Of a stretch of 22,933 bases of DNA, positions 1 to 5,617 are shown piece by piece (the stretch's first letter is position 1; every line of letters starts with the position of its first letter). The DNA comes from an uncultured Paracoccaceae bacterium (lineage in GTDB: Bacteria; Pseudomonadota; Alphaproteobacteria; Rhodobacterales; Rhodobacteraceae). The stretch is taken from NCBI GenBank assembly GCA_937132145.1, contig CAKZNY010000156.1, forward strand, positions 1 through 22,933, read 5' to 3'. A model generated the notes under the pieces. The model made no database searches. It was not told where the DNA came from and saw only the letters and a program-made list of their open reading frames with translations. The translations under genes and the position numbers were made by a program.

Positions 1-2
1 GA

Positions 3-194
3 CTTACAGCGGAAATTGCAGCAATGATTAAATCGTTGCTTCGCGATACCACAATGAACCATGCTCAAATAGCAGCAATGCTTGGTGGCATAAATCAAGG
101 CAGAGTTTCGGAAGTAAAAACCGGAAAACGTTTTTCGAACGTCCTGCCTTGCCGTCTTGAAGACGCCCTAAAAGGCTACGGAGGTGCTGTATGA
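3..194 (+). CDS. Small helix-turn-helix protein, 5' end outside window (partial)
   Basis: An open frame runs from the left window edge to TGA at 192-194, giving 63 visible residues; the true start is either the ATG at 24 or lies outside. The core is HAQIAAMLGGINQGRVSEV followed by KTGKRF. This reads as a helix-turn-helix: the helix AQIAAML, a short turn, then the recognition helix QGRVSEV. Similar short proteins with NQGRxSE motifs occur in alphaproteobacteria and phages (from memory, no search done). A DNA-binding role is inferred from the motif only. Its TGA overlaps the ATG of the next small gene (ATGA), so the two are probably co-translated. Base composition is clearly more AT-rich than the later genes. 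Confidence 0.6.
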   Translation, partial: LTAEIAAMIKSLLRDTTMNHAQIAAMLGGINQGRVSEVKTGKRFSNVLPCRLEDALKGYGGAV

Positions 195-355
195 GTAGGT
201 TACCTAAAAGGCAATCTTCATCAAAGGTATCAACACTCGCTTCGAGAGTTTTGAGTGGCTCAAAGAAACCTACCGCGAAGGAAATCAAAACCTTGGCTGC
301 ATCGGTTCTAAGCCAAGATGAAACTAAAGGTCAGAGCAAAAAGAAACAGCGCTGA
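191..355 (+). CDS. 54-residue basic conserved hypothetical protein
   Basis: ATG at 191 to TGA at 353-355. A strong Shine-Dalgarno GGAGGT sits five bases before the ATG, inside the end of the upstream gene, and the ATGA overlap indicates translational coupling. The protein is rich in Lys, Ser and Thr, with no membrane segment or signal peptide. It contains a repeated-looking pattern LASRVLSGSKKPTAKEIK then LAASVLSQDE, that is two short helices of the form LAS-VLS, and ends in a very basic tail (KKKQR). No function is recognised. Its place directly behind an HTH protein suggests a two-gene module, possibly nucleic-acid associated, but that is inference. Confidence 0.6.
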   Translation: MSRLPKRQSSSKVSTLASRVLSGSKKPTAKEIKTLAASVLSQDETKGQSKKKQR

Positions 356-365
356 TTATTAATAA

Positions 366-396
366 TTGAGGGAGCGGTCATCGGCTGCTCCTTCAA
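366..396. terminator. Hairpin between convergent genes, candidate bidirectional terminator
   Basis: TTGAGGGAGC (366-375) can pair with GCTCCTTCAA (387-396) as a 10-bp stem with one G-T wobble and an 11-base loop. It lies between the + strand small gene ending at 355 and the - strand thioredoxin gene ending at 405, where a shared terminator is expected. On the - strand the hairpin is followed by a T-rich TTATTAATAAT; on the + strand no T run follows. Confidence 0.5.
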
Positions 397-404
397 GCAT
401 ATCC

Positions 405-818
405 CTAAAGCCCCAAATCCATCAACGCCTTGATATCCGCGACGCTTGTTCCTGCTACAATCCGGCCCAGTTCTTCGCTTCCGCGTAAAACCAGCAATGT
501 CGAGCGGCGGGGGATTTTTCGGCTGGTGGTTACGGTGTGGCGCATGAAGTCGTCCCAGTCTACGCGCACGAAGACCATGGCCTCGTTATAGGCGGGGTTG
601 AGGGCGCGCAGGTCGTCCATCACTTTTTCCTGTGCTTTGCAGGTGGAACACCAGACGGCGGAATAATCTACCATTACGGTTTTGCCTTCATCCAGAAGCG
701 CTTGGAGGATGCCGGGTTCGTAGACGATCCATTCCTCGGCGGCGAGGGCCGCAATAGGCATGGCGACAAGGGCGGTGGTGGTGATCAGGAAGTGACGACG
801 GTTGATCGAGATATTCAT
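405..818 (-). CDS. Tat-exported thioredoxin-fold protein (SoxW/DsbD-gamma-like)
   Basis: 137 residues from ATG at 818; a longer in-frame extension to 884 overlaps ccdA and is unlikely. The start is supported by the AAGGA-like sequence ahead of it. Residues 1-27 form a signal peptide with twin arginines (NRRHFLI, R7-R8) followed by a hydrophobic stretch ending in ALAA, so export by the Tat pathway is likely. The mature part has a thioredoxin fold with the redox motif W-C57-S-T-C60. The loop that normally carries the cis-proline reads PRRSTLLV, with Ser where Pro is usual. It lies 11 bases downstream of ccdA, so it probably receives electrons from CcdA and reduces periplasmic disulfides. The substrate (cytochrome c maturation, Sox proteins, methionine sulfoxide repair) cannot be told from the sequence; no sox genes are adjacent. 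Confidence 0.82.
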   Translation of the reverse strand: MNISINRRHFLITTTALVAMPIAALAAEEWIVYEPGILQALLDEGKTVMVDYSAVWCSTCKAQEKVMDDLRALNPAYNEAMVFVRVDWDDFMRHTVTTSRKIPRRSTLLVLRGSEELGRIVAGTSVADIKALMDLGL

Positions 819-829
819 AAGAGTTTTCC

Positions 830-1549
830 TTATATGGAGACGGAAAAGAAGAGCAGCCAGTCGGGCATTAGGCCCAGTAGCCAAGCCTCGATTACCTGAT
901 TGAAGCGGGTCAGGATCATGACGCCGACGGCGATGAAGATGATGCCCATCAGGGGTTTGGATTTTTCGGCCAGAACGCGCAAGGCAGCTTGGCGGGACAT
1001 GATTGCCTCGCGGGCGCCGTAACCCAGAACGATGATTATGGTTGAAATTCCCATGGCGAAACTGACCATTATTCCGGTGGCGAACACGAGGCTTTCGCCG
1101 CTGTAGGCCAACGAAATGGCGCCGCCCAATGTCGGGCCGACGCAGGGCGCCCAGACTGCGCCCAATAATGCGCCCCCGATGAATTGACCGCGAAGGCTGG
1201 TTTGATCCAGCCGCCCTACTCGTGTGTCAGCACCAGAGGCTACGCCGGCGGTTGCTAGCGCAAACTTTGAATTCAGTTGTGGAATTAGAAGGACGGCCCC
1301 GAAACCCAGCATCATAACCGCACCGATCTGGCTGACGCGGTCAACGTCAAGGCCGATGCTAGCCCCCAACGTGGCAACGCCAACGCCGAGGATAACGAAG
1401 GTTAGCGACATGCCAGCCGCGAGGGCAAGTGGTCCGTGTTTGTGGTTTTGCAAGGCCGAGGCCAGAACGATCGGCAGCACCGGCAAAACGCAGGGATTGA
1501 TAAGGGTCAGCAGACCAGCGCCGTATCCGAGAAAAAATTCCATGCGCAT
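830..1549 (-). CDS. ccdA: CcdA/SoxV-family membrane thiol-disulfide electron carrier
   Basis: 239 residues with about six hydrophobic segments. Two conserved cysteines stand in the family's characteristic proline contexts: NPC20VLPVLP in the first helix and APC136VGPTLGG in the fourth. Proteins of this DsbD-beta family carry reducing equivalents from cytoplasmic thioredoxin across the inner membrane to periplasmic thiol proteins. The partner is presumably the Tat-exported thioredoxin encoded immediately downstream. Two starts are possible, ATG at 1549 or ATG at 1543; neither has a good Shine-Dalgarno, and 1549 is kept as the longer. An unusual inverted repeat lies 53-85 bases upstream and may control the pair. 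The symbol ccdA is used for the family; soxV is an equally fair name. Confidence 0.85.
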   Translation of the reverse strand: MRMEFFLGYGAGLLTLINPCVLPVLPIVLASALQNHKHGPLALAAGMSLTFVILGVGVATLGASIGLDVDRVSQIGAVMMLGFGAVLLIPQLNSKFALATAGVASGADTRVGRLDQTSLRGQFIGGALLGAVWAPCVGPTLGGAISLAYSGESLVFATGIMVSFAMGISTIIIVLGYGAREAIMSRQAALRVLAEKSKPLMGIIFIAVGVMILTRFNQVIEAWLLGLMPDWLLFFSVSI

Positions 1550-1601
1550 TTTTAGAACGCTTGCGCAACACAGTCACATGAACTTTCCGTTAGTGGGGTT
1601 A

Positions 1602-1634
1602 TCGGCAACCGACGGGGTACATATCGGTTGCCGA
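1602..1634. promoter_or_regulatory. Nested inverted repeat upstream of ccdA, candidate operator
   Basis: TCGGCAACCGA (1602-1612) and its perfect reverse complement TCGGTTGCCGA (1624-1634) are separated by 11 bases. Each arm is itself a dyad, TCGG-N3-CCGA, so the element holds two identical dyads whose centres are 22 bases apart, about two helical turns. It lies 53-85 bases ahead of the ccdA start. No T run follows on either strand, which argues against a terminator; tandem binding of a dimeric regulator is the more natural reading. Confidence 0.55.
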
Positions 1635-1802
1635 ATTCGCGGACTTTGCTGTTTTGAATTCAAACGACAGTAAGTTCGCTGGCGGTAGTTCGAATAATTG
1701 GTACTCGCGTTGTTAAGCGCGACATTGGTAATATTAATAGACCAAATATACGAAGTCGTAAATTCTCGATTATAGTAAAAGGAATCGTGGTAAAATATAG
1801 AA

Positions 1803-1865
1803 AATAGCGTAATATTTAACCAGCACTTGTGTGTATTTACACAAATAGCGTAATAATTAGCGTAA
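1803..1865. repeat. Direct repeats AATAGCGTAATA and ATTAGCGTAA
   Basis: AATAGCGTAATA occurs at 1803-1814 and again exactly at 1844-1855. A third, shorter copy, ATTAGCGTAA, lies at 1856-1865. The TAGCGTAA cores are 41 and 12 bases apart. They sit 53-115 bases upstream of the TTG start of the HTH regulator, where operator repeats for autoregulation would be expected. Confidence 0.5.
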
Positions 1866-1874
1866 AAAAGTGCT
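1822..1874. promoter_or_regulatory. Inverted repeats TTGTGT-N6-ACACAA and AGCACTT/AAGTGCT
   Basis: TTGTGT (1827-1832) and ACACAA (1839-1844) form a perfect 6-6-6 dyad. Around it, AGCACTT (1822-1828) pairs with AAGTGCT (1868-1874) across 39 bases. These elements interleave with the TAGCGTAA direct repeats just upstream of the regulator gene. The function is unknown; they could be operators or a structured leader. Confidence 0.4.
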
Positions 1875-1917
1875 GCCTCGGTTAATTTATCAGTATGTTT
1901 TTTGAAGGGGCCAGGTA

Positions 1918-2736
1918 TTGAGTCGTGATAATTTAAGTGGAAAAACCAAAGTTGGTCATTTCGCCAACCGTCTGAAAGAGCTGTGTAAAACCAAATCATC
2001 AGTTTCAGCGGTAGCCAGAGACTTGGGTATTAACCGGCAGCAATTCGCGCGGTACATCAGTGGTGAGAGCCTCCCTCGGCAAGCTATTCATCAAAAGATC
2101 GCGGATTATTTTGGCGTAGATCCCGGACAGTTGCATTCGGATCGCCCCATAAGAGAGGGCAATAACGCCTCGGCGTCGTCCGCCGCTACGATAAAGGCGA
2201 TGATGGTGTTGCTTGGCGGCGCCGTTGTGCAACCGATCACGAATGAAGACTTGGAGCCCGGCTTTTATTGGCAATATAAAATGTTGCTACGCATACCGGG
2301 CAAGGTCGGTAAATCATTGGTTCTGGTTACGAATAACGATGGCGTGTACCGGTACAAACGCCGCTCTTCCGTGATTTATAACGCGCAACTGAACGGTACG
2401 GTCGAAAATACTTTCAACGGGGTGTTTTTCAAACAGAACGGGTTTTTAACTATGACCGACGTTGGCTTAACCCTGAATGATCTGACGTTCCATGTATTTG
2501 CGACGCGACATGTTTACGATACCTCGATCAAACCCGGTTTGCGTTTGACAGTCGGATTGTCGGGCTCTTTCGGTCCTAAAGCCGCGCGGTTATTCTTGAA
2601 AAAGATACCCGATGGCGAAAGTATATTGGCACATGCGCGGGCGCAGGGTGTGGTTAACAAGGCCGATCTACCGGCTGGATATATACATATTCTGGATGGC
2701 AACGATGTTCCGGGTTCCGGGATTATGCAGCTTTAG
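1918..2736 (+). CDS. XRE-like helix-turn-helix regulator with unknown C-terminal domain
   Basis: 272 residues from a TTG start at 1918. A GAAGGGG sequence a few bases upstream serves as ribosome-binding site, and the next in-frame ATG is far inside, beyond the HTH. Residues 11-70 resemble an XRE/Cro-type domain: SAVARDLGINRQQFARYIS is the helix-turn-helix, followed by GESLPRQAIHQKIADYFGVDP, typical of the last helices of such domains. Residues ~85-272 show no family I recognise; they have a beta-rich, globular character (for example KSLVLVTNNDGVYRYKRR) and may be a sensory or oligomerisation domain. It probably regulates itself or the neighbouring genes through the repeats upstream. It converges on the EamA transporter gene, with the two stop codons overlapping. 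Base composition is lower in GC than its neighbours. Confidence 0.75.
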   Translation: MSRDNLSGKTKVGHFANRLKELCKTKSSVSAVARDLGINRQQFARYISGESLPRQAIHQKIADYFGVDPGQLHSDRPIREGNNASASSAATIKAMMVLLGGAVVQPITNEDLEPGFYWQYKMLLRIPGKVGKSLVLVTNNDGVYRYKRRSSVIYNAQLNGTVENTFNGVFFKQNGFLTMTDVGLTLNDLTFHVFATRHVYDTSIKPGLRLTVGLSGSFGPKAARLFLKKIPDGESILAHARAQGVVNKADLPAGYIHILDGNDVPGSGIMQL

Positions 2737-3605
2737 GAGGGTGTCCGTTTGCGGCCCATTTGCACGGCGAATACGCCGCCCATGATGATAACAACGCCGA
2801 AAAGGTCGCGAAACGTCAGGGTCTCGGATATTACCAAGGCGGCGATAGCAACGCCGAGGAACGGGTTAAGGAAGTGGAAACTGGCTGCGCGGGTGGCTCC
2901 GACACGGTTAACCAGAAGGAACCAGATTAGCGTCGCGGCGAGGCCGGGGACTAGCGTGGTATAGGTGAAGGCGGCCAGCAATTGCCATGTCAGCTCGAGG
3001 CGGAAAGTTTCCAGCAGCAGCGAGGACGGCAACAGAACGGCGCTGCCGACCAGCATTTGCAAGCCGACAATCATCAGCACATTACCGGAATTGCTGATAC
3101 CACGCACCAGCAGAGTGGCGATGGTCAGGGCCGCAACGCCGATAAAACAAAGCGCAATGCCGAGCAGATCTGCCCCACCGGAAAGGCGCGTACCCATAAT
3201 GATAAGCACGCCGAGGGTTCCAGCGATCAGGCCCATGATGCCGATTTTCGACAGGCGTTCCCCAAGGAATGCCCAGCTTGCGGCGGCGACGGTTATCGGC
3301 AAAAGGGAGGCGATGATGGCAGCGAGGCTGGCCTCGATCCATTGCATAGCCATGAAATTCGCGCCCAAGTATATCGCGTTTTGGCAGATGCCGAATATGA
3401 CCACAACGATCCATTGTTTGCGGGTAAGGCGGGCAGTTTGGCCCAGCGCACGGGCGATTATGATCGCGATCAGGCCGGAAATCAGGAACCGTAAAGACAG
3501 CATGGCGAGGGGGGAGGCGTAGGCAACCGCAATACGGGCGGAGGTAAACGCACTGCTCCACATCAACGCGAAGGACAGGCCCATGATTATTGCGCGAAAA
3601 TCCAT
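2733..3605 (-). CDS. EamA-family (DMT superfamily) transporter
   Basis: 290 residues from ATG at 3605. An in-frame TTG at 3635 lies inside the terminator hairpin of the preceding gene and is rejected. The protein is almost wholly hydrophobic, with about ten membrane segments arranged as two EamA repeats. The first starts FALMWSSAFTSARIAVAYASP and has a CQNAIYLGANFMAM region; the second ends FLNPFLGVAIAALVISETLT and then GVVIIMGGVFAVQM, a classic DMT ending. Such permeases export amino acids or other metabolites; the substrate cannot be assigned from sequence. No partner gene is adjacent. Its TAA overlaps the TAG of the convergent regulator gene, leaving no room for a terminator between them. 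Confidence 0.88.
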   Translation of the reverse strand: MDFRAIIMGLSFALMWSSAFTSARIAVAYASPLAMLSLRFLISGLIAIIIARALGQTARLTRKQWIVVVIFGICQNAIYLGANFMAMQWIEASLAAIIASLLPITVAAASWAFLGERLSKIGIMGLIAGTLGVLIIMGTRLSGGADLLGIALCFIGVAALTIATLLVRGISNSGNVLMIVGLQMLVGSAVLLPSSLLLETFRLELTWQLLAAFTYTTLVPGLAATLIWFLLVNRVGATRAASFHFLNPFLGVAIAALVISETLTFRDLFGVVIIMGGVFAVQMGRKRTPS

Positions 3606-3615
3606 CGTATACCCC

Positions 3616-3646
3616 AAGAAAAAAGGGCCGCCCAATGACGACCCTT
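3616..3646 (-). terminator. Intrinsic terminator of the HU-type gene
   Basis: Read on the minus strand, AAGGGTCGTC pairs with GGCGGCCCTT (a 10-bp stem with G-T wobbles, loop ATTG, 3623-3646) and is followed directly by TTTTTTCTT (3616-3622 and beyond). It is 23 bases past the stop of the HU gene and immediately before the EamA gene, so the two are separate units. Confidence 0.85.
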
Positions 3647-3669
3647 AATAAATCATGTGTTGACGCAAT

Positions 3670-3960
3670 TTAAGCGTTAACGGCATCTTTCAGGGCTTTG
3701 GCAATAGTCACCTTGGCAACACGGTCAGCGTCTTTGTGCATCTGCTCGCCAGTGGCTGGGTTGCGAACCATGCGGTCAGGGCGGTCACGGCAGATGAATT
3801 TACCAAGGCCTGGAAGAGTAACAGCGCCGCCGCCAACAACTTCTTTGGTCACGATGTCTGTGATCGCTTGAAGAGTGTTGTTAGCTGTCGCTTTGTCAGT
3901 TCCAGTTGCTTCGGCAAGCGCTGCAACGAGCTGAGTTTTTGTCATAGGTTTCTGCGTCAT
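3670..3960 (-). CDS. hup: HU-family DNA-binding protein
   Basis: 96 residues from ATG at 3960; the upstream extension in the same frame lacks family similarity. The start MTQKPMTKTQLVAALAEATG matches the HU helical N terminus, followed by the dimerisation part GGAVTLPGLGKFICRDRP and the DNA-intercalating arm with RMVRNPATGEQ, then the C-terminal helix VAKVTIAKALKDAVNA. HU dimers bend and compact DNA and support replication, recombination and transcription. Length and motifs are typical; the few extra N-terminal residues before MTKTQ resemble alphaproteobacterial HU. It is monocistronic: a strong terminator follows, and several palindromes lie upstream. The symbol is given at family level; hupA/hupB cannot be told apart. 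Confidence 0.93.
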   Translation of the reverse strand: MTQKPMTKTQLVAALAEATGTDKATANNTLQAITDIVTKEVVGGGAVTLPGLGKFICRDRPDRMVRNPATGEQMHKDADRVAKVTIAKALKDAVNA

Positions 3961-3997
3961 AATTTCTCTATCCCTGTTAATTCTTGTTTCTTTTCCG

Positions 3998-4032
3998 AAC
4001 CGCTTAGGCCCACGCACAGGACTAAAGCGGTT
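3998..4032. promoter_or_regulatory. Inverted repeat AACCGCTT / AAGCGGTT upstream of the HU gene
   Basis: AACCGCTT (3998-4005) and AAGCGGTT (4025-4032) are perfect reverse complements separated by 19 bases. They lie 38-72 bases upstream of the HU start, within the likely promoter or 5' leader. They could be an operator or form a leader hairpin. Confidence 0.4.
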
Positions 4033-4067
4033 TTACGGGATAAACTCAATCAAAGAATTGCTTATTT

Positions 4068-4084
4068 ACCCATTTTTTATGGGT
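4068..4084. promoter_or_regulatory. Hairpin ACCCAT-N5-ATGGGT upstream of the HU gene
   Basis: A perfect 6-bp inverted repeat around TTTTT, in the AT-rich region between AMP nucleosidase and the HU gene. It could be a weak terminator for the AMP nucleosidase operon, which reads toward it, or an upstream regulatory element of the HU gene. Confidence 0.35.
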
Positions 4085-4108
4085 TTCGCGGAATTTCGCC
4101 GGTTTTAT

Positions 4109-4122
4109 TTACCAAATGGTAA
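4109..4122. promoter_or_regulatory. Palindrome TTACCA-AA-TGGTAA
   Basis: A perfect 6-2-6 dyad located 11-24 bases past the stop of AMP nucleosidase (minus strand). It is not followed by a T run, so an operator-like or weak terminator role is equally possible. Confidence 0.35.
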
Positions 4123-4132
4123 TGCCGTAGCA

Positions 4133-5617
4133 TCATAAGAACGCGGTTTCGTCAAAACTACGCAGTTTTCGCGAGTGCAGCCGTTCCAGCGGCATCTCTT
4201 TTAACGACTGCATCGCCTTGATCCCGATTTGCAAATGCTGCGAGACTTGGCGTTTGTAAAATGCGCTCGCCATGCCCGGCAGCTTTAGTTCGCCGTGTAG
4301 TGGTTTGTCGGACACGCACAGCAAGGTGCCATATGGAACGCGGAACCTGAAACCGTTGGCGGCGATGGTGGCGCTTTCCATATCCAGTGCGATGGCGCGG
4401 GACTGGGACAGGCGATGCACGGGGCCGGATTGGTCGCGCAGCTCCCAGTTTCGGTTGTCGATAGTGGCGACGGTTCCGGTCCGCATGATGGTCTTAAGTT
4501 CATAACCCGTGTAGCCGGTAACGGATTCCACAGCATTTTCCAGCGCGATTTGCACTTCGGCCAGCGCCGGGATGGGTACCCAGACGGGCAGGTCGGCATC
4601 CAGCACGTGATCCTCGCGGACATAAGCATGCGCCAGAACGTAATCGCCAAGATTTTGCGAGTTCCGCAGCCCCGCGCAATGCCCAAGCATCAGCCAAACG
4701 TGCGGGCGAAGAACGGCGACGTGATCGGTGATGGTTTTCGCGTTAGAGGGACCAACGCCGATGTTAATTATCGTAATGCCCGAACCATTGGCGCTGGTCA
4801 GGTGGTAGGCTGGCATTTGCGGCAGTTTTTCCGGCGGATCGCCCAAAGTGCCATCGCGTGTGGTGATAACATTGCCGGGCTCGACCAGCGTTTCATAGTC
4901 AGAGGTTGGGTCTTTTAAGGCGGCTTTGGCGAAATCCAGAAACTCGTCCATATAGAACTGGTAGTTGGTGAACAGCACGTGGTTCTGAAAATGCGCGGGG
5001 CTGGTGGCCGTGTAATGCGCAAGGCGTGCCAGCGAATAATCCACCCGTTGTGCGGTGAACGGGGCCAGCGCGCGGGTGCCGTCCGCGTCAGGTTTATCAG
5101 TGCCATTGGCGATCAAATCGTTGGTGGTTTCAAGGTCCGGCACGTCGAAAACGTCACGCAAGGGGCGTTGCAACGAATCCTCGATAGAGCCCTCGATATA
5201 CGCCTCTTCCCCCATTGCGAAATGCAGCGGGATCGGGGTTTTGGAAACCTCGACCCGTATCGGCACCCCGTGATTTTTGATCAACAAACCGATCTGCTGC
5301 TCAAGGTAATTTTCAAACAAATGCGGGCGCGTGAGGGTGGTGGAATACTTCCCCGGCTCGGCGACATGCCCGAAGGAAAGCCGCGTGTCGATCTTGGCAA
5401 AGCTGCGCGTGAAGATGGAGATTTGCGGATAGTAGGCGCGGTAATGCCCCTCGACAGGGTCGCCGTTCATTACACGGGTGAAGTTATCGCGCAGAAAACT
5501 GGTCGCCTCGTCATACAGTTTTTGCACAGCTTTCACGGCGGCCTTGGCATCGGTGAAATCCTGTGGTTCCTCGCAAACGGGGGAAATTCGGCTGAGTTTG
5601 GTATGCTTGTCGTTCAT
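4133..5617 (-). CDS. amn: AMP nucleosidase
   Basis: 494 residues from ATG at 5617, close to the roughly 484 of E. coli Amn. It hydrolyses AMP to adenine and ribose 5-phosphate. An N-terminal regulatory domain (to about residue 180) is followed by a nucleoside-phosphorylase-like catalytic domain. The latter contains VLRPHVWLMLGHCAGLRNSQ, the YELKTIMRTGTVATIDNRNW segment, and ALDMESATIAANGFRFRVPY with the Met-Glu of the purine nucleosidase site, then LLCVSDKPLHGELKLPG, all typical of Amn. Its ATG overlaps the TAA of the adenine deaminase gene by one base (TAATG), so translation is coupled and the product adenine is likely passed to that enzyme. In-frame upstream codons to 5758 lie in the deaminase gene and are not used. 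Confidence 0.95.
   Translation of the reverse strand: MNDKHTKLSRISPVCEEPQDFTDAKAAVKAVQKLYDEATSFLRDNFTRVMNGDPVEGHYRAYYPQISIFTRSFAKIDTRLSFGHVAEPGKYSTTLTRPHLFENYLEQQIGLLIKNHGVPIRVEVSKTPIPLHFAMGEEAYIEGSIEDSLQRPLRDVFDVPDLETTNDLIANGTDKPDADGTRALAPFTAQRVDYSLARLAHYTATSPAHFQNHVLFTNYQFYMDEFLDFAKAALKDPTSDYETLVEPGNVITTRDGTLGDPPEKLPQMPAYHLTSANGSGITIINIGVGPSNAKTITDHVAVLRPHVWLMLGHCAGLRNSQNLGDYVLAHAYVREDHVLDADLPVWVPIPALAEVQIALENAVESVTGYTGYELKTIMRTGTVATIDNRNWELRDQSGPVHRLSQSRAIALDMESATIAANGFRFRVPYGTLLCVSDKPLHGELKLPGMASAFYKRQVSQHLQIGIKAMQSLKEMPLERLHSRKLRSFDETAFL

Larger units (their letters stand above)
1550..1917. other. AT-rich 368-base intergenic region with repeats
   Basis: This is the only gap above 300 bases. 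The ccdA-proximal third carries the palindrome TTGCGCAA (1561-1568) and a nested inverted repeat (1602-1634). From about 1700 the DNA becomes strongly AT-rich and contains three TAGCGTAA repeats and two inverted repeats before the TTG start at 1918. The regions on either side are divergently transcribed, so both promoters should lie here; I could not pick convincing -35/-10 pairs. An open frame on the minus strand (1574-1999) has an odd Asn/Tyr-rich composition and no recognisable domain, and is not called. Confidence 0.7.

Noticed and set aside
28..288. 86-codon minus-strand frame at the left edge
   Set aside because: Lies antisense to two coupled plus-strand genes that have an HTH motif and a strong ribosome-binding site; no recognisable domain.
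1602..1634. Reading the nested inverted repeat as an intrinsic terminator
   Set aside because: It lies upstream of ccdA rather than at a gene end, and no T run follows on either strand.
1574..1999. 141-codon open frame on the minus strand in the AT-rich gap and the start of the HTH gene
   Set aside because: Asn/Tyr-rich low-complexity translation with no domain, no ribosome-binding site, and it overlaps the better-supported regulator gene antisense.
3606..3635. TTG start adding ten residues to the EamA transporter
   Set aside because: It lies in the stem of the strong intrinsic terminator of the HU gene; the ATG at 3605 begins the first membrane helix normally.
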